In this document: positions 32,026 to 50,289 of the stretch, in pieces
How positions within the stretch are numbered: the stretch's first letter is position 1
Layout: every line of letters begins with the position of its first letter
Source of the DNA: Armadillidium nasatum
Taxonomy: Eukaryota > Arthropoda > Malacostraca > Isopoda > Armadillidiidae
Direction: 5' to 3'
Assembly (NCBI GenBank): GCA_009176605.1
Contig: SEYY01001208.1
Span: 10,001-74,000, forward strand
Length of the DNA: 64,000 bases
The notes under the pieces: model-generated
Told to the model about the DNA's origin: nothing
The model's database searches: none
The model's input: the letters and a program-made list of their open reading frames with translations, nothing else
Made by a program: the position numbers and the translations under genes

Positions 32026-32905
32026 TCCCAGATCTTTGATTGCATAAGAATAAAAAAAAGAAAGTTTTATTTAAATTTTTGAAAAAAAAGTATTGTTTAT
32101 TTTGTTTTTAAAGAAAGTACTATTTTTGTTTTGAAAAAAAAAGGGGAACAATTTTTGATATGGGGATTGATCCTGTAAGAAAGCAAGGAAAGTTTTAGTT
32201 TTATTTAATGAAGAGAAACAAAAGGAAGGTTAGTTATTTAAAGAAAAGGAGCATTGTTTAAAGATATCTATTATTTGAGTAGTTTGTGCGTCGATACTCG
32301 TATCGACGGGTGGGGAGGCGTGAAAAGGATTTTTATTTTTGTTTACAGGCAAATTAGCATTTGATCAAGGATTTTTATTTTTTTGAAAAGGAATATCGAG
32401 ATTTTGGAAAATAAAAGGAGGAAAGAGGAGAAATAGAACAAAAGTGAATTGTTTTATAAAGAAAAGAAATATATGTCCATATAAATTTTGTCCCAGATCT
32501 CTGGGTAAGTAGCCAAATAAATTAATAATGAAAAGAATTTGAATAATTAAATATGTAAAATATTAAGAAATGAATTAACTTCAAAATTAAGTTATAAAAA
32601 AAATAATTAAAGAAGAAAAGTATTTTTTTTTTATCAAATTAAGGAAGATAAAGAAATTTATAAATCTATTAAATTAATAAAGTATTCTTATAACATAATT
32701 ATTAGGTTGTAAACTAAATTATAGAAATGTTATTTGTTGTTATTGAGGAGAATAGGAAAAAAAAAAACAAATGATTTTTTGTGTTGTTGTTCATTAGGTC
32801 TAAGTCCAGGAAGTTTTATAGGGACCTTAGAAGTTCCTGTGAATAAATTGAGAAGTTCTCTTATCTCGAAAAATACACGAATTTCCCACCATAAGGGGGA
32901 GGAAG
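32026..32905 (+). other. Element 2 3' untranslated region and polypurine tract
   Basis: AT-rich, no coding motif. It closes with AAGGGGGAGGAAG at 32893-32905, a polypurine tract directly before the TG of the 3' LTR; this is the expected plus-strand priming site. Confidence 0.75.
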
Positions 32906-36069
<3,164 letters not shown>

Positions 36070-36800
36070 CCAGTGCAACATAGTCATGTCCCATTACTTA
36101 AAAATAAGCTACAAACTAACCAGTTCAATAAACATCTCAGGAAAGCAACAAGAAATATTTTCCAACACCCTCCACTTCACCCTCAAATCGAAAAGATCAC
36201 AGTAAATCTCAAAAAATCCAAAGCAGAAAATCTTGCTCACCTTTCTAATACACACCTCAAACAGCAAGGACACAGGATTATTATGTTCCTACAAATACCA
36301 ACAACAATCATGCGTGGCTCCATAATCTCTATCCTCCACAATGAAAACACGCACATATTATCCGAATCTTTAAAACAAATAAATCCCCACAAAGACTCTC
36401 CTCTTCCCTATCTTCAATTTCAAAAGTTTTTGAAAAATTGACACTCCAAAAAATTAACACAAACTTACCTATTCTAATACTCAACAGAGTTTCAGATTTA
36501 ACCAATCAATAGGTACCCTACTTTGTGACCTATTTCAGCACATATGACAGGATTCTTATCTCTTCTCCCAGTCCTGACCATAAGAGACATTAACAAAGCC
36601 TTTGATATAATACCCAGACATTTGCTAATAAAAAAAAACCCTAGATGTGTACTCAAATCCCTACCGATGGCTAAAGAAAACTATTGTTAACTTCATTTCT
36701 GATAAAACAACTGTAGTGGTGCAATATAAGCACTCATCAAAAATTTTCTTGGCACAGTTTAACTTACTTATGCATGATATGTCTACCAACACAAATTTCA
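36070..36800 (+). mobile_element. Degenerate LINE reverse-transcriptase relic
   Basis: The plus strand carries weak RT landmarks. A MRGSIISIL stretch resembles the RT finger segment before the RPISLL motif. A region follows that reads as NTQ-QSFRFNQSIGTLLCDL, and then RDINKAFDIIPRHLL at about 36585-36625, the KAFD motif of block A. Several stops and frame changes intervene. The clade cannot be assigned. Confidence 0.5.
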
Positions 36801-36829
36801 CAGTAAAAATCAGCAGTTAATTCAGATGA

Positions 36830-40678
<3,849 letters not shown>

Positions 40679-40965
40679 CACATAACACATACATGACAAT
40701 TTCCCCCCCCCCGTCCCCTACATAAACATCTCTCTAAAACAATCATGTAAATAAGTTCCCTGAAAACCATTACAGACATTAAATTAAGTGAATGTTTATA
40801 AAGATACTGTTACAGCGGTTTTCAAATAATATATACATTCCATCATGTCTCCTTGATATAAGCAATAAAATATGGAACAAAGCATTAAGGGCAATCACAA
40901 GCTCTCTCCCTACCATACCAATGACTCTTCTTCATTCAGAAATAAAAATACTTATTTTTATTTCT

Positions 40966-41608
40966 GATTAAAGAAGCTGGTGGTTCTGTTCAGGTTGTGG
41001 GAAAATTTTTCCTTCTAATTGTTACTCCAATTTTATAAGGGTCTTATCAGCCCTTGTACTGAGCACTTCTCACATTTTTTGGTGGCTCCAGATCCACTTT
41101 TCTTTTAGATATGGTTGAGTCTAAATCTAAAACTAATAAACTGTCCACTACTTTAAACTCTCTTGACCCTCTTTCTCTGCAACGTGATATTGGTGCACTA
41201 TCTCTTTTTTAGAAGTACTACAACAGCAGGTGTTCAAGGACATTGACCTCTCACATTCTACCTCCATTGCATCACCCTCACAGTACAAGGGGTGCTCTAC
41301 TTGCACATGAACACTGTGTGACTATTGCAACGGTTTATTCCTTATGATGACTTTCTTTCCAGCCAATTCTGTTCTGTGGATCTCCATTCCATCTTCTGTT
41401 TTTCCTGCTATATTTAACTTTCCTCTCTTTAAGACAAATTTCACAAAATATCTGTGTTCACCTGTGAGATTTACTTCCGATATGAGATTGGGTGGGTTTT
41501 CTTTTTTTTTTTTTTTTTTTTTTAATTATGCTTCCTCCTTGAAAAAGGAGGAAAATTTGATCTGAGTGGTGGTTAACATGTGCAAAAAAAATTAAAAAAA
41601 TTAAAAAA
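40966..41608 (+). mobile_element. LINE family A 3' copy in the snurportin intron
   Basis: A plus-strand 3' fragment with recognisable remains of the post-RT domain (VVLFRLWENFSF, then the SLQRDIGALSLF segment near 41180-41215), the internal poly-T (41500-41523) and the CCTCCTTGAAAA stretch. It ends in an A-rich tail at 41584-41608. It is antisense to snurportin, and its tail stops about five bases from the splice donor of exon B. It carries several frame breaks. Confidence 0.8.
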
Positions 41609-41614
41609 TCTTAC

Positions 41615-41803
41615 CTCAACCTCCATAAAAGAGAGCTTACACCAAAATATTAAATCAATAATATAATAAGTTTTATCTGTTTCTGACCAAATACAGTCAA
41701 GAACAGTAAATCCATATTTATAAGTTTTTTTGGAACCACCTGGCAACAATGAGGTAAACCTTGTGATCACTTTGCCATTCTTTGCATATATAGTTGTTCT
41801 TCC
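41615..41803 (-). CDS. SNUPN: Snurportin-1, internal exon (downstream of the 41893 exon)
   Basis: An exon of snurportin-1, the adaptor that binds the trimethylguanosine cap of snRNAs and importin-beta to carry snRNPs into the nucleus. The 189-base exon (63 codons, phase 0) translates to GRTTIYAKNGKVITRFTSLL, then PGGSKKTYKYGFTVLDCIWS, then ETDKTYYIIDLIFWCKLSF. It aligns by memory with the human cap-binding domain around RFSSLLPGG and [20 protein letters not shown]. It is bounded by TTTTAG at its 5' side and GTAAGA at its 3' side. The next exon, expected to encode a DFRFYW-type segment, is not found in the window. An antisense LINE begins within a few bases of the donor. Confidence 0.88.
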
Positions 41804-41892
41804 CTAAAATTTAAAAATGAAAATAATCAAAAACTGCTCATTTCTTACCAAAAAAGTAGCTGTAAAGATTATGGGCAATCTTTTCAATTTAC

Positions 41893-42039
41893 CTTATAGC
41901 AGACACACAGACATCTTCGTCCAACTGGGCACAATAAAGCCAAATAATTTTCAGAGAACTCTTCAGGAACTTCCACTAACCATTCACTAAGCATTACAAA
42001 ATTTGCATATTCCCTTGGTTTCTTATAGATAACTTTATG
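41893..42039 (-). CDS. SNUPN: Snurportin-1, internal exon (upstream)
   Basis: A 147-base exon (49 codons, phase 0) on the minus strand: HKVIYKKPREYANFVMLSEW, then LVEVPEEFSENYLALLCPVG and RRCLCVCYK. MLSEWLVEVP and CPVGRR match the start of the snurportin-1 m3G-cap-binding domain (human MLSEWLIDVP and CPVGKR, from memory). It is bounded by TTTTTTTACAG and GTAAAT. The intron to the next exon is 89 bases and keeps the frame. The exons for the importin-beta-binding N-terminus should lie to the right, but none is recognised in this window; the DFAENY transposon occupies the adjoining intron. Confidence 0.88.
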
Positions 42040-42144
42040 CTGTAAAAAAAAGTTAAGAAATCAATATCATATGACATTCAATTATTAATTAAAAACATTA
42101 TATAGGCCTATATGATTGATTGAAGGAAAAATAAGACAGTGAGT

Positions 42145-42470
42145 GACACCCCTTTATCTTAGATTTTACTTAAACTTTGAATTTCGAGTCACTTTTACCT
42201 AAAAACAAAAGGTGGTTAAGAAAATTTTTTTTAATGAGGGGGAAGGGGAAGTTACAAGCCCACACAAAATTTGTGGGTGCAAAAATTTAAATGTTTTTAG
42301 ATAAATCATAAACTAGGTCCTATTAGTGACGGAGATGTGAAACAAAATGCGTTTGGTGTAAATAGATAATAGTTACTCTAAGCACATTTTACCTAGAACG
42401 GCTATTTCAAAAGCTAAACAAAATTTTAATATTGAAGACTCGTTTTCTCCCCTTCAGCCCAATTGATACA
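42145..42470 (+). repeat. Left terminal inverted repeat of the DFAENY transposon
   Basis: Reverse-complement match to 45617-45935. The landmarks are TCTTAGATTTTA near the outer end, AAAGGTGGTTAAGA in the middle, the 31-base perfect core starting at 42330, and AAACAAAATTTTAATATTGA at the inner end. Confidence 0.8.
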
Positions 42471-42757
42471 TTTTTTTATTAATTTTAAAATGCTCCTTTA
42501 TCAGTTGTGCATAAATGTATGAACTGAAATACTTGTTAATTTTAGTATTTAATGCTTATTTTTTACATAGAGTAACATGAACTTTAAGAAAAAAAAATTT
42601 ATTTTACTTGAAATTAGACTTAATGCGTAACTTTCTTTAACAATTAACATTAAATTTTCTTAATATAAAATAACTTGAGAGTGGTAGTTAAGTATCCATT
42701 TAGTTGACTTTAAGTTTCCTTTTCAATAACTAATTATTTCACTTTACATACTTATCC

Positions 42758-45477
42758 TCAAATGAGTATTATCTTAATGCCTGGAATAATGCTTGGGTTT
42801 GACATTATATACAATAAGTCACCTTGTAATATTAAACATTCATCTTTCTGGTCAGGAAAAATGCATTTGGGTAGCTGTTTAGTAGAGTGTAGTAAAAAAA
42901 TAATTTTATAATCACCAAATTCATGAGACAACTCATCAATAAACCCTATCAAGAGTGCTTCATCATACATGCATGCAACATATTGTTCTGAAATATATAC
43001 AATTTCTGTACCACTTGTATCAGATTCAACTTTACTCATCTTGAACAAAATGGGTGATTCATCATAGATGTCCTGTAGGAAAATATTTGTTTTATTTTAC
43101 TAGGATTAAAATGTGAAAACCTGTAGTACCTTTAATTGATAGAGACTTTTGACTGTCTAGTTGACAAGGTGTTTTTATTCAATTCAATTTTAGTTTTATG
43201 AACAAAAAGGCATTCAATATTCTTAATATTAGATTTACAAAAGTTGTAAAATGACTCTAGAGTTAAAATGTGATCTGTGAATGTTTTTTTTACAAGCTTC
43301 TTTAATTGTGCCTCCAATTCCATCACACATACTTTTCTCATGGCCAGTTGCAAAGAAATTCCATTCTGCTTTCATTTTAAAATCACTCTTCCAGTGATAT
43401 TTTATTATATTGTGCCTTACAACCATCTGAAAAGCAATGATTTTTTTTATATTGTTGAGAAATTTTGCTTTATTATGCTCACAAAACTTTGTTGAAAAGT
43501 ATACACTGCAGTGGTGGAATGTTCAAAAGCATCATTGATAATACAGTAACTTTTGTAGTTAACCAAACCTGTCAGCATTCAAGTAATAAATAACTACGAG
43601 ATGCAATATAACCTGATCATTTGTCCAATGAAACATTTGGGCAGGATCTTGAACAACAAATGGATAATTCTCAGCAAAATCAACAGGAACAATAGCTTCA
43701 TCAGGAAATGTGTTTTCTTTAAAGATATGCAGATATGCACTTTGAGTCTTTGCTATATAATGACAGTGAGTCAGATTAACAATGTTATTTGACAAGCTGT
43801 CAATGCACTCATCAACAGGTTTCACAAATGTTTCTATAGTTGTTCTTTCTGTGTGTACCCAATACCCAATGACAATGTTCTACACTGTCACATTCAGATA
43901 ATACATCTAGAGAAATCAAATATCTTTGACACCTATATACCTGCATACTCTTTACATCGCATAAACATGCAATTCTGATTTATTTTTTCACAAACTTCCT
44001 TATCAATCAGTGTTGAGATTTAAATTCTTTTCACAACTTGAAGTAATCATTAGCTTGGAATTCAGTTGGAACATAAAAACACAGACTTTATGGGTTTCTT
44101 TTTGTTCAGCTATCACATACCACTTGGCCTGAAAACAGCAAAGGATGAAAATTCTACTGGGATTGCAACAGTCTCCTTATATTTTAAATAAATTTCTCGA
44201 AGGTTTCCTAGTATTAAACGCTTTTGAAAGTGTTCTTTGACATCATCTTTATTTTTAACACTCATATTATATGCCTTATAAGAACATATACGACTTGAGA
44301 TTTTATTTATATAAAAATTCTTAACCATTTCTGTATTTATATATTTTCCTTGACAGTTTGGCACTGCTGGTATAATAACAAACATTTTTTCCATATGCCC
44401 ATGTTAACTAAATATCGTATTGCTCCAAAAAATGTTTTGGTTTCTTCTATGCTGAATGGATACATTGTACGTATTTGAAGGCAGTGCTTGTTTGAAGTAG
44501 AATCATTAAATTCTTCTATAAGACTTCTCATCAAGGCTTCATACCTTCAGAAATGAGAGTACTGCTTGTGTATATACATTATGAAGCAAATTTTATATTA
44601 GCTATTTTACATATATAAAAGTTTTTGTTTTTTTAATTAATTAAATATATTGAATATGTTAAAAATAAATTTCATGTTATAAATTATAGAGCTTATATTA
44701 AAATATAATGTGTCTGATTGATTTCCTGAATGCATACTTTAATTCTTTCTATCCATTTTGCTATTCTTTGACTTTGATGTTCCTGCTTCCTCAATAGATG
44801 TTGGAAATACATCTAACGTGTTTCAAAAAGGTAGATGCCCTTTCTATCTTATTACTTAGTATCTTTGCTTGGACTTCCTTATTATAGATGTCCTCTGCAA
44901 ACTTAAATAGATACTGACTTTAAGAGATACTTAATTTACATACTTCCAAAATATTTGATTCATACATAATTTAAAGAAAAGTGTAAATATGATATTTAGT
45001 TTACAAACTTCCAAACATTTGATTTATACATAATTTAAAGTAAAGTGTAAATGTGGAAAGATATTTATTCATTTTCAGACCAACCTAATTTGTTGTTTCA
45101 GTATATCCTTATGTGCTCCTTCATCATCAAATACTTTTTTCTCTGATAATAATTCTTATTAGACTAATCACTTCCTTTCTCTTTACTTGTAAGCTGGCAA
45201 TGCTTATGAAGTTTTTTCATGCATGCAGTGAAAACTTGTATTTGCAAGGTCCAAACTCTATGTCAATGTTCTCAACAATGTATTTTAGTATGGGACACAA
45301 GTTTTTTAATATAACCTTATGATCATAAAATAGATTGCAAAAGCATTTTTTATAGTGCAAACATACAGTGTTTATACTTGAATTAAGCAAAGATATGGGG
45401 GGAAAAAATAAATTGTTAATTAATATAATCATAAAACAATATTTTAACATGCTGTTTGTTAAGTCCATGTTACTCAA
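42758..45477 (-). pseudogene. DFAENY-family protein (putative DDE-type transposase), broken
   Basis: Read from right to left. HFQKRLILGNLREIYLKYKE and VEFSSFAVFRPSG (44240-44113) are followed by a cysteine-containing stretch. Then VPVDFAENYPFVVQDPAQMF and HWTNDQVILHLVVIYY (43705-43575), a segment readable as FSDGCKAQYNKI (43445-43410), AEWNFFATGHEKSMCDGIGG (43370-43312), LTLESFYNFCKSNI, and a C-terminal domain EQYVACMYDEALLIGFIDE through IFPDQKDECLI (42988-42850). I recognise this series from uncharacterised proteins common in invertebrates and fish. The conserved acidic residues suggest an RNase H-like fold, which is inference. A 57-base GT-AG interval at 43073-43129 could be a real intron. 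Other gaps are frameshifts or stops. Confidence 0.65.
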
Positions 45478-45616
45478 AGTAACATATTATTAATAAATAC
45501 GGAAATTCACAAGTGTTTCATTTCATACTTTTATGCACAAATGATAAAGGAACATTTTGTACATCAATAAAAAACTCAGCAACTGGTCTCAAATGGTCAA
45601 ATGGGGGAACAGCCCC

Positions 45617-45935
45617 TCAATATTAAATTTTGTTTAACTTAAAATATGTCATAGGCAAAAAGTGCTTAGAGTAACTTTTGTTGGTCATGCCCTTTTACAC
45701 CAAACGCATTTTGTTTCACATCTCTATCACTAGTAGAACCTAAATTATGACCTATCAAAAAATGTTACATTTTTGGAACCTCAAAATTCTGAGGAGTTTT
45801 AACTTGGCATTCCCACCTCAAAAAAAAAATAAATAAATAAAAATAAAAACAATCTTAACCACCTTTCCTTTGTTTTAGGTTAGAGACAAAATATGAAAAT
45901 TTTTGGCAAAATCTAAGACATGGTGATGTTATTTT
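45617..45935 (-). repeat. Right terminal inverted repeat of the DFAENY transposon
   Basis: Inverted partner of 42145-42470; the perfect core lies at 45694-45724. Confidence 0.8.
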
Positions 45936-45960
45936 TTTATTTTTTTGATGTCCTGAAATG

Positions 45961-46657
<697 letters not shown>

Positions 46658-46742
<85 letters not shown>
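46658..46742. repeat. (TA)n microsatellite
   Basis: A pure TA array between the MITE and the SINE palindrome. Confidence 0.98.
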
Positions 46743-46748
<6 letters not shown>

Positions 46749-46752
46749 ACTT

Positions 46753-46827
46753 CTGCTAATGAGGATTCAAACTCGGGCCTCTCAGATGTTAAGACATTGC
46801 GTTAACCACTACACCAACTGATGGTAC
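46753..46827 (-). ncRNA. tRNA-like SINE head, unit 1
   Basis: Minus strand. An A-box TGGTGTAGTGG and a B-box of the form GTTTGAATCC are present, so a Pol III internal promoter is nearly intact. The anticodon arm does not fold as a tRNA, so this is SINE sequence and not a tRNA gene. Confidence 0.75.
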
Positions 46828-47017
46828 AAAAAGGAATCTGTCGGAACTGCTCCTGACATATCGCCTAGGCAGACAGTCCCTATTGAATCCTCCGACCACA
46901 CTTGGGCGTAGGGTTAACAAGCCAGAGCTCTATCCTCGTAAACCGCAGATACATATGTTATTCAAGAAATTGCCACTTAATAATATAACCGTGGAATAAA
47001 TTTGTATAATTTTACTT

Positions 47018-47092
47018 CTGCTAATGAGGATTCGAACTCGGGCCTCTCAGATGTTAAGACATTGCGTTAACCACTACACCAACTGATGGTAC
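47018..47092 (-). ncRNA. tRNA-like SINE head, unit 2
   Basis: Minus strand. A-box TGGTGTAGTGG and B-box GTTCGAATCC. Exactly 265 bp from unit 1. Confidence 0.78.
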
Positions 47093-47179
47093 AAAAAGGA
47101 ATCTGTCGGAACTGCTCCTGACATATCGCCTAGGCAGACAGTCCCTATTGTCAGAAGCAGTTCCGACAGATTCCTTTTT

Positions 47180-47254
47180 GTACCATCAGTTGGTGTAGTG
47201 GTTAACGCAATGTCTTAACATCTGAGAGGCCCGAGTTCGAATCCTCATTAGCAG
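47180..47254 (+). ncRNA. tRNA-like SINE head, unit 3
   Basis: Plus strand. A-box TGGTGTAGTGG and B-box GTTCGAATCC. It faces unit 2 across the palindrome centre. Confidence 0.78.
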
Positions 47255-47444
47255 AAGTAAAATTATACAAATTTATTCCATGGTTATATTATTAAGTGGC
47301 AATTTCTTGAATAACATATGTATCTGCGGTTTACGAGGATAGAGCTCTGGCTTGTTAACCCTACGCCCAAGTGTGGTCGGAGGATTCAATAGGGACTGTC
47401 TGCCTAGGCAATATGTCAGGAGCAGTTCCGACAGATTCCTTTTT

Positions 47445-47519
47445 GTACCATCAGTTGGTGTAGTGGTTAACGCAATGTCTTAACATCTGAGAGGCCCGAG
47501 TTCGAATCCTCATTAGCAG
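47445..47519 (+). ncRNA. tRNA-like SINE head, unit 4
   Basis: Plus strand, same boxes as unit 3 and exactly 265 bp from it. Confidence 0.78.
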
Positions 47520-47574
47520 AAGTAAAATTATACAAATTTATTCCACGGTTATATTATTAAGTGGCAATTTCTTG

Positions 47575-47693
<119 letters not shown>

Positions 47694-48305
47694 ATTTTGC
47701 TGATCTGGATGGGATTTCCTGGTGGGGTCATAGCAACCTTGTGAAATTCAACTCTTTAAAAACTCAACTTCTTCACATCTCCTTCTCAAAAACACCTCCC
47801 AACTTTTCTATCCTCTTCGATGGCTCTCCCGTCTCACCTGTAAATAACATTAACATTCTTGGTCTAAACATTAACAACAAATTGTCTTGGAAACCACATA
47901 TCACAATGGTTGCTAAAGCAGCCTCTAAGAAGCTGGGAGTTCTGCTCAGATTGCGAGAATTTTTTCCTTCTGAGCAGTTGCTCCATATATATAAGGGTCT
48001 TATTTGACCTTGTATGGAGTACTGTTCTCACATTTGGGGGGGCTCTGGCTCCTCCTCTCTTCTGGATAGGGTTGAGTCAAAAGCTAAAAGATTAATAAAC
48101 TGTTCCCTACTTTCAAACTCTCTTGACAATGTGATGTGACGTTGGCGCGCTATCTCTTCTATAGGTACTGCAATGGCAGGTGCTCGAGAGAACTGTCCTC
48201 TCGCATTCCTCCACCGTTGCACAAGGGGTGCTCTGCTTTCGCACCAATTTTGTGCGAACATAGGAAACCCCAGGGTTTAATTTAATTTAATTTAATTTAA
48301 TTTAA
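47694..48305 (+). mobile_element. LINE family A 3' copy with (TTTAA)n tail
   Basis: The post-RT domain is clearly readable: VKFNSLKTQLLHISFSK, VNNINILGLNINNKLSWKPH, ASKKLGVLLRLREFFPSEQL, then CSHIWGGSGS after a stop. The 3' part degrades. The fragment ends in a five-base tandem run, (TTTAA)n, at 48269-48304, which may be its tail. The 5' truncation coincides with the TA array. The remaining ~190 bases to the LTR of element 3 contain no gene; their end resembles the start of the family B fragment (GAGGCT and TTTGAGG). Confidence 0.82.
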
Positions 48306-48499
48306 TCCGAAGAGCAGTTAATAGAGCCAAGGGAGGTAGCCTGGGGCAACTTCGTCTATCCCACATTTCAAATTATAGAGAAAACAGTAACCAATTCCTC
48401 TATCAACACAATCTTCCACCTAAAAAACACAAAATTCAAAAATGTTTTTTTTATCGCTTCTTCCTAAACAATTCTAAGAGGCTAGGTGTTTTGAGGCGT

Positions 48500-49916
48500 T
48501 GTAATGGAGTGGAAGACAATCATTGAGCAGTTAACTCGGAAGAGTTCACCTCCTCACCATTGTCCATAGTAGATAGCGTAAATTATTTTTTTTATGTTCA
48601 TTTATCAAAACAATTGTAATCATACACGATTTTATATATTGTTTGTATATTTCAGGAGTTATAATAATATTTTTTGTGCTCTTTATAATAATTATAAATA
48701 ACTAAAAACAAAAATTTAAGACAAAACCTGATTCTGACAATCCTTATTGTGAAAAACTACCTGAATTTGACTCTAGTGAAAACCTGGAATTGCCTGGACA
48801 TAAAAAGGAACATTCCATCTGACTATTAATATAGCTCTTTTTATAAGGCCAGGTAATGGAATAATAATGTAATAAATAACAAAAAGTATAGTGAAACATA
48901 AATGTTATTATAAGATTACTTGTGTGAATAATAATGTGTGTATTAAAAGTAAAATTAATGTGATAAAATAATTGCTCTTTATAGATTGAACATAGAATTA
49001 GAAAAACCGAAGGTAGAACAAAGAAGAAAAGACGAACAAATCATAAAACCTTCAGAATAACTAATTAGTTATTCCTTTCATAAGGTCAAATATAAATTGT
49101 ATATATACTATAGTGAAAATATTTAATTAAACATATATTTGCACTAATATTGGAGAAGTTACATTAAAAAGTGTTAATGTATGATTTAATAAACTTTCAG
49201 GTTTTTTTTTTTGGGGGGATTTTGAAGCTAAAAGAACTGTGTGTTTGGAAAACTCCAGTCGTGTATTTACATCAATCAATATTCATTAATTTATTACCAA
49301 ATACAAATTGGTACAACTAGGAAAAATACAGATAAGAATTTATATTAATTTGTAAGAACTCTTCTTAGTCTGTCCTTACTAACCCCTTCTTTTCCATAGT
49401 TTCTTTATCTTGTCACACTTCTGGGGCTCACTACATTTACCATCGCATATTCCATCACTGAAAGAGATGAGAAATAGTTAACTTATTAAATTCTTTTTTT
49501 AAACTGGGATCGACCAGTTACATATAAAAGTTTTGTTTTGTTATAACAATCAGTAATAATTAAAATAGAAAAGAAAATTCGATCCGAGTCTGATTTATTA
49601 CCTTACCTTGTCATATATATACTTGTCCGTAGTTTTCTCTTTAAGACTTTACAGAATCCTATCCTTGAGTGGTTGTGTTCTCTCCATATGTGCTGTGCGA
49701 GTCCATTAAGTGTTACATTTTATATAAGATTTGAGAAGACTGGGTGAACTATCTCTATACTTTCTTCCCAAGCTAGGTAAGTGTGACTCTTTAAAAGTGT
49801 ATTGTGGGTGTGGTTGTAGCGTAGTTTCCTCTCGGGTGCCAAGAGGGGTATTGTAATCACTTACACAATCATATGATTTGTTCCCCTTGCGGTGTCATCG
49901 AACACTCCCCCCTACA
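48500..49916 (+). repeat. Element 3, 5' LTR
   Basis: 1417 bp, TGTAATGGAGTGG to CCCTACA, matching 59135-60557. A TATA-like TTTTATATAAG lies near 49717-49727. A consensus splice donor CTAG-GTAAGT follows at about 49774-49782. Together they suggest a short capped leader spliced to downstream acceptors (inference). Confidence 0.95.
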
Positions 49917-49931
49917 TACACAAAAATAAAG

Positions 49932-49949
49932 TGGCGCCCGAACAGGGAC
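49932..49949 (+). promoter_or_regulatory. Element 3 primer-binding site, tRNA-Lys
   Basis: TGGCGCCCGAACAGGGAC, 18 bases complementary to the 3' end of the tRNA-Lys(UUU) class; this is the same primer-site sequence as used by lentiviruses. It begins 15 bases after the LTR boundary taken from the LTR comparison. Confidence 0.9.
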
Positions 49950-50289
49950 TCGCTAGTGTGTGTGTGTGAGAGAAAGAGACCACAACATTGGTTAGGATAA
50001 TAAGGTTTCCTCCCTTTGTAGTGTAGAAAATTGTAGAGTAGTAAGGAGTAAATTGGTGAATAACCCCATATTTGTACAGTAAGTGCCAAATCAGACACTT
50101 GTTGTACCGTGTTTTTTCAGATCTTGAAATTGAAGCAGAAGATACCAGCCTTATACTTAAAATACTGTTATAGGCAATCCTTATATTCATATAGAATATA
50201 AGAAGTATTGTTTACTTTTACCAGTAATCAGGTAAAACCATATTGATTTTATTTCTATAAAAACTTGAAATAAAAATAAATTTCTTAGA

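Noticed and set aside
36073-36441. A novel 122-residue host gene
   Set aside because: Downstream frames show RT motifs (KAFD), so it is more likely part of a decayed LINE.
46753-47519. Four tRNA genes
   Set aside because: A and B boxes are present, but no proper acceptor or anticodon stem forms, and each is embedded in a 265-bp SINE unit.
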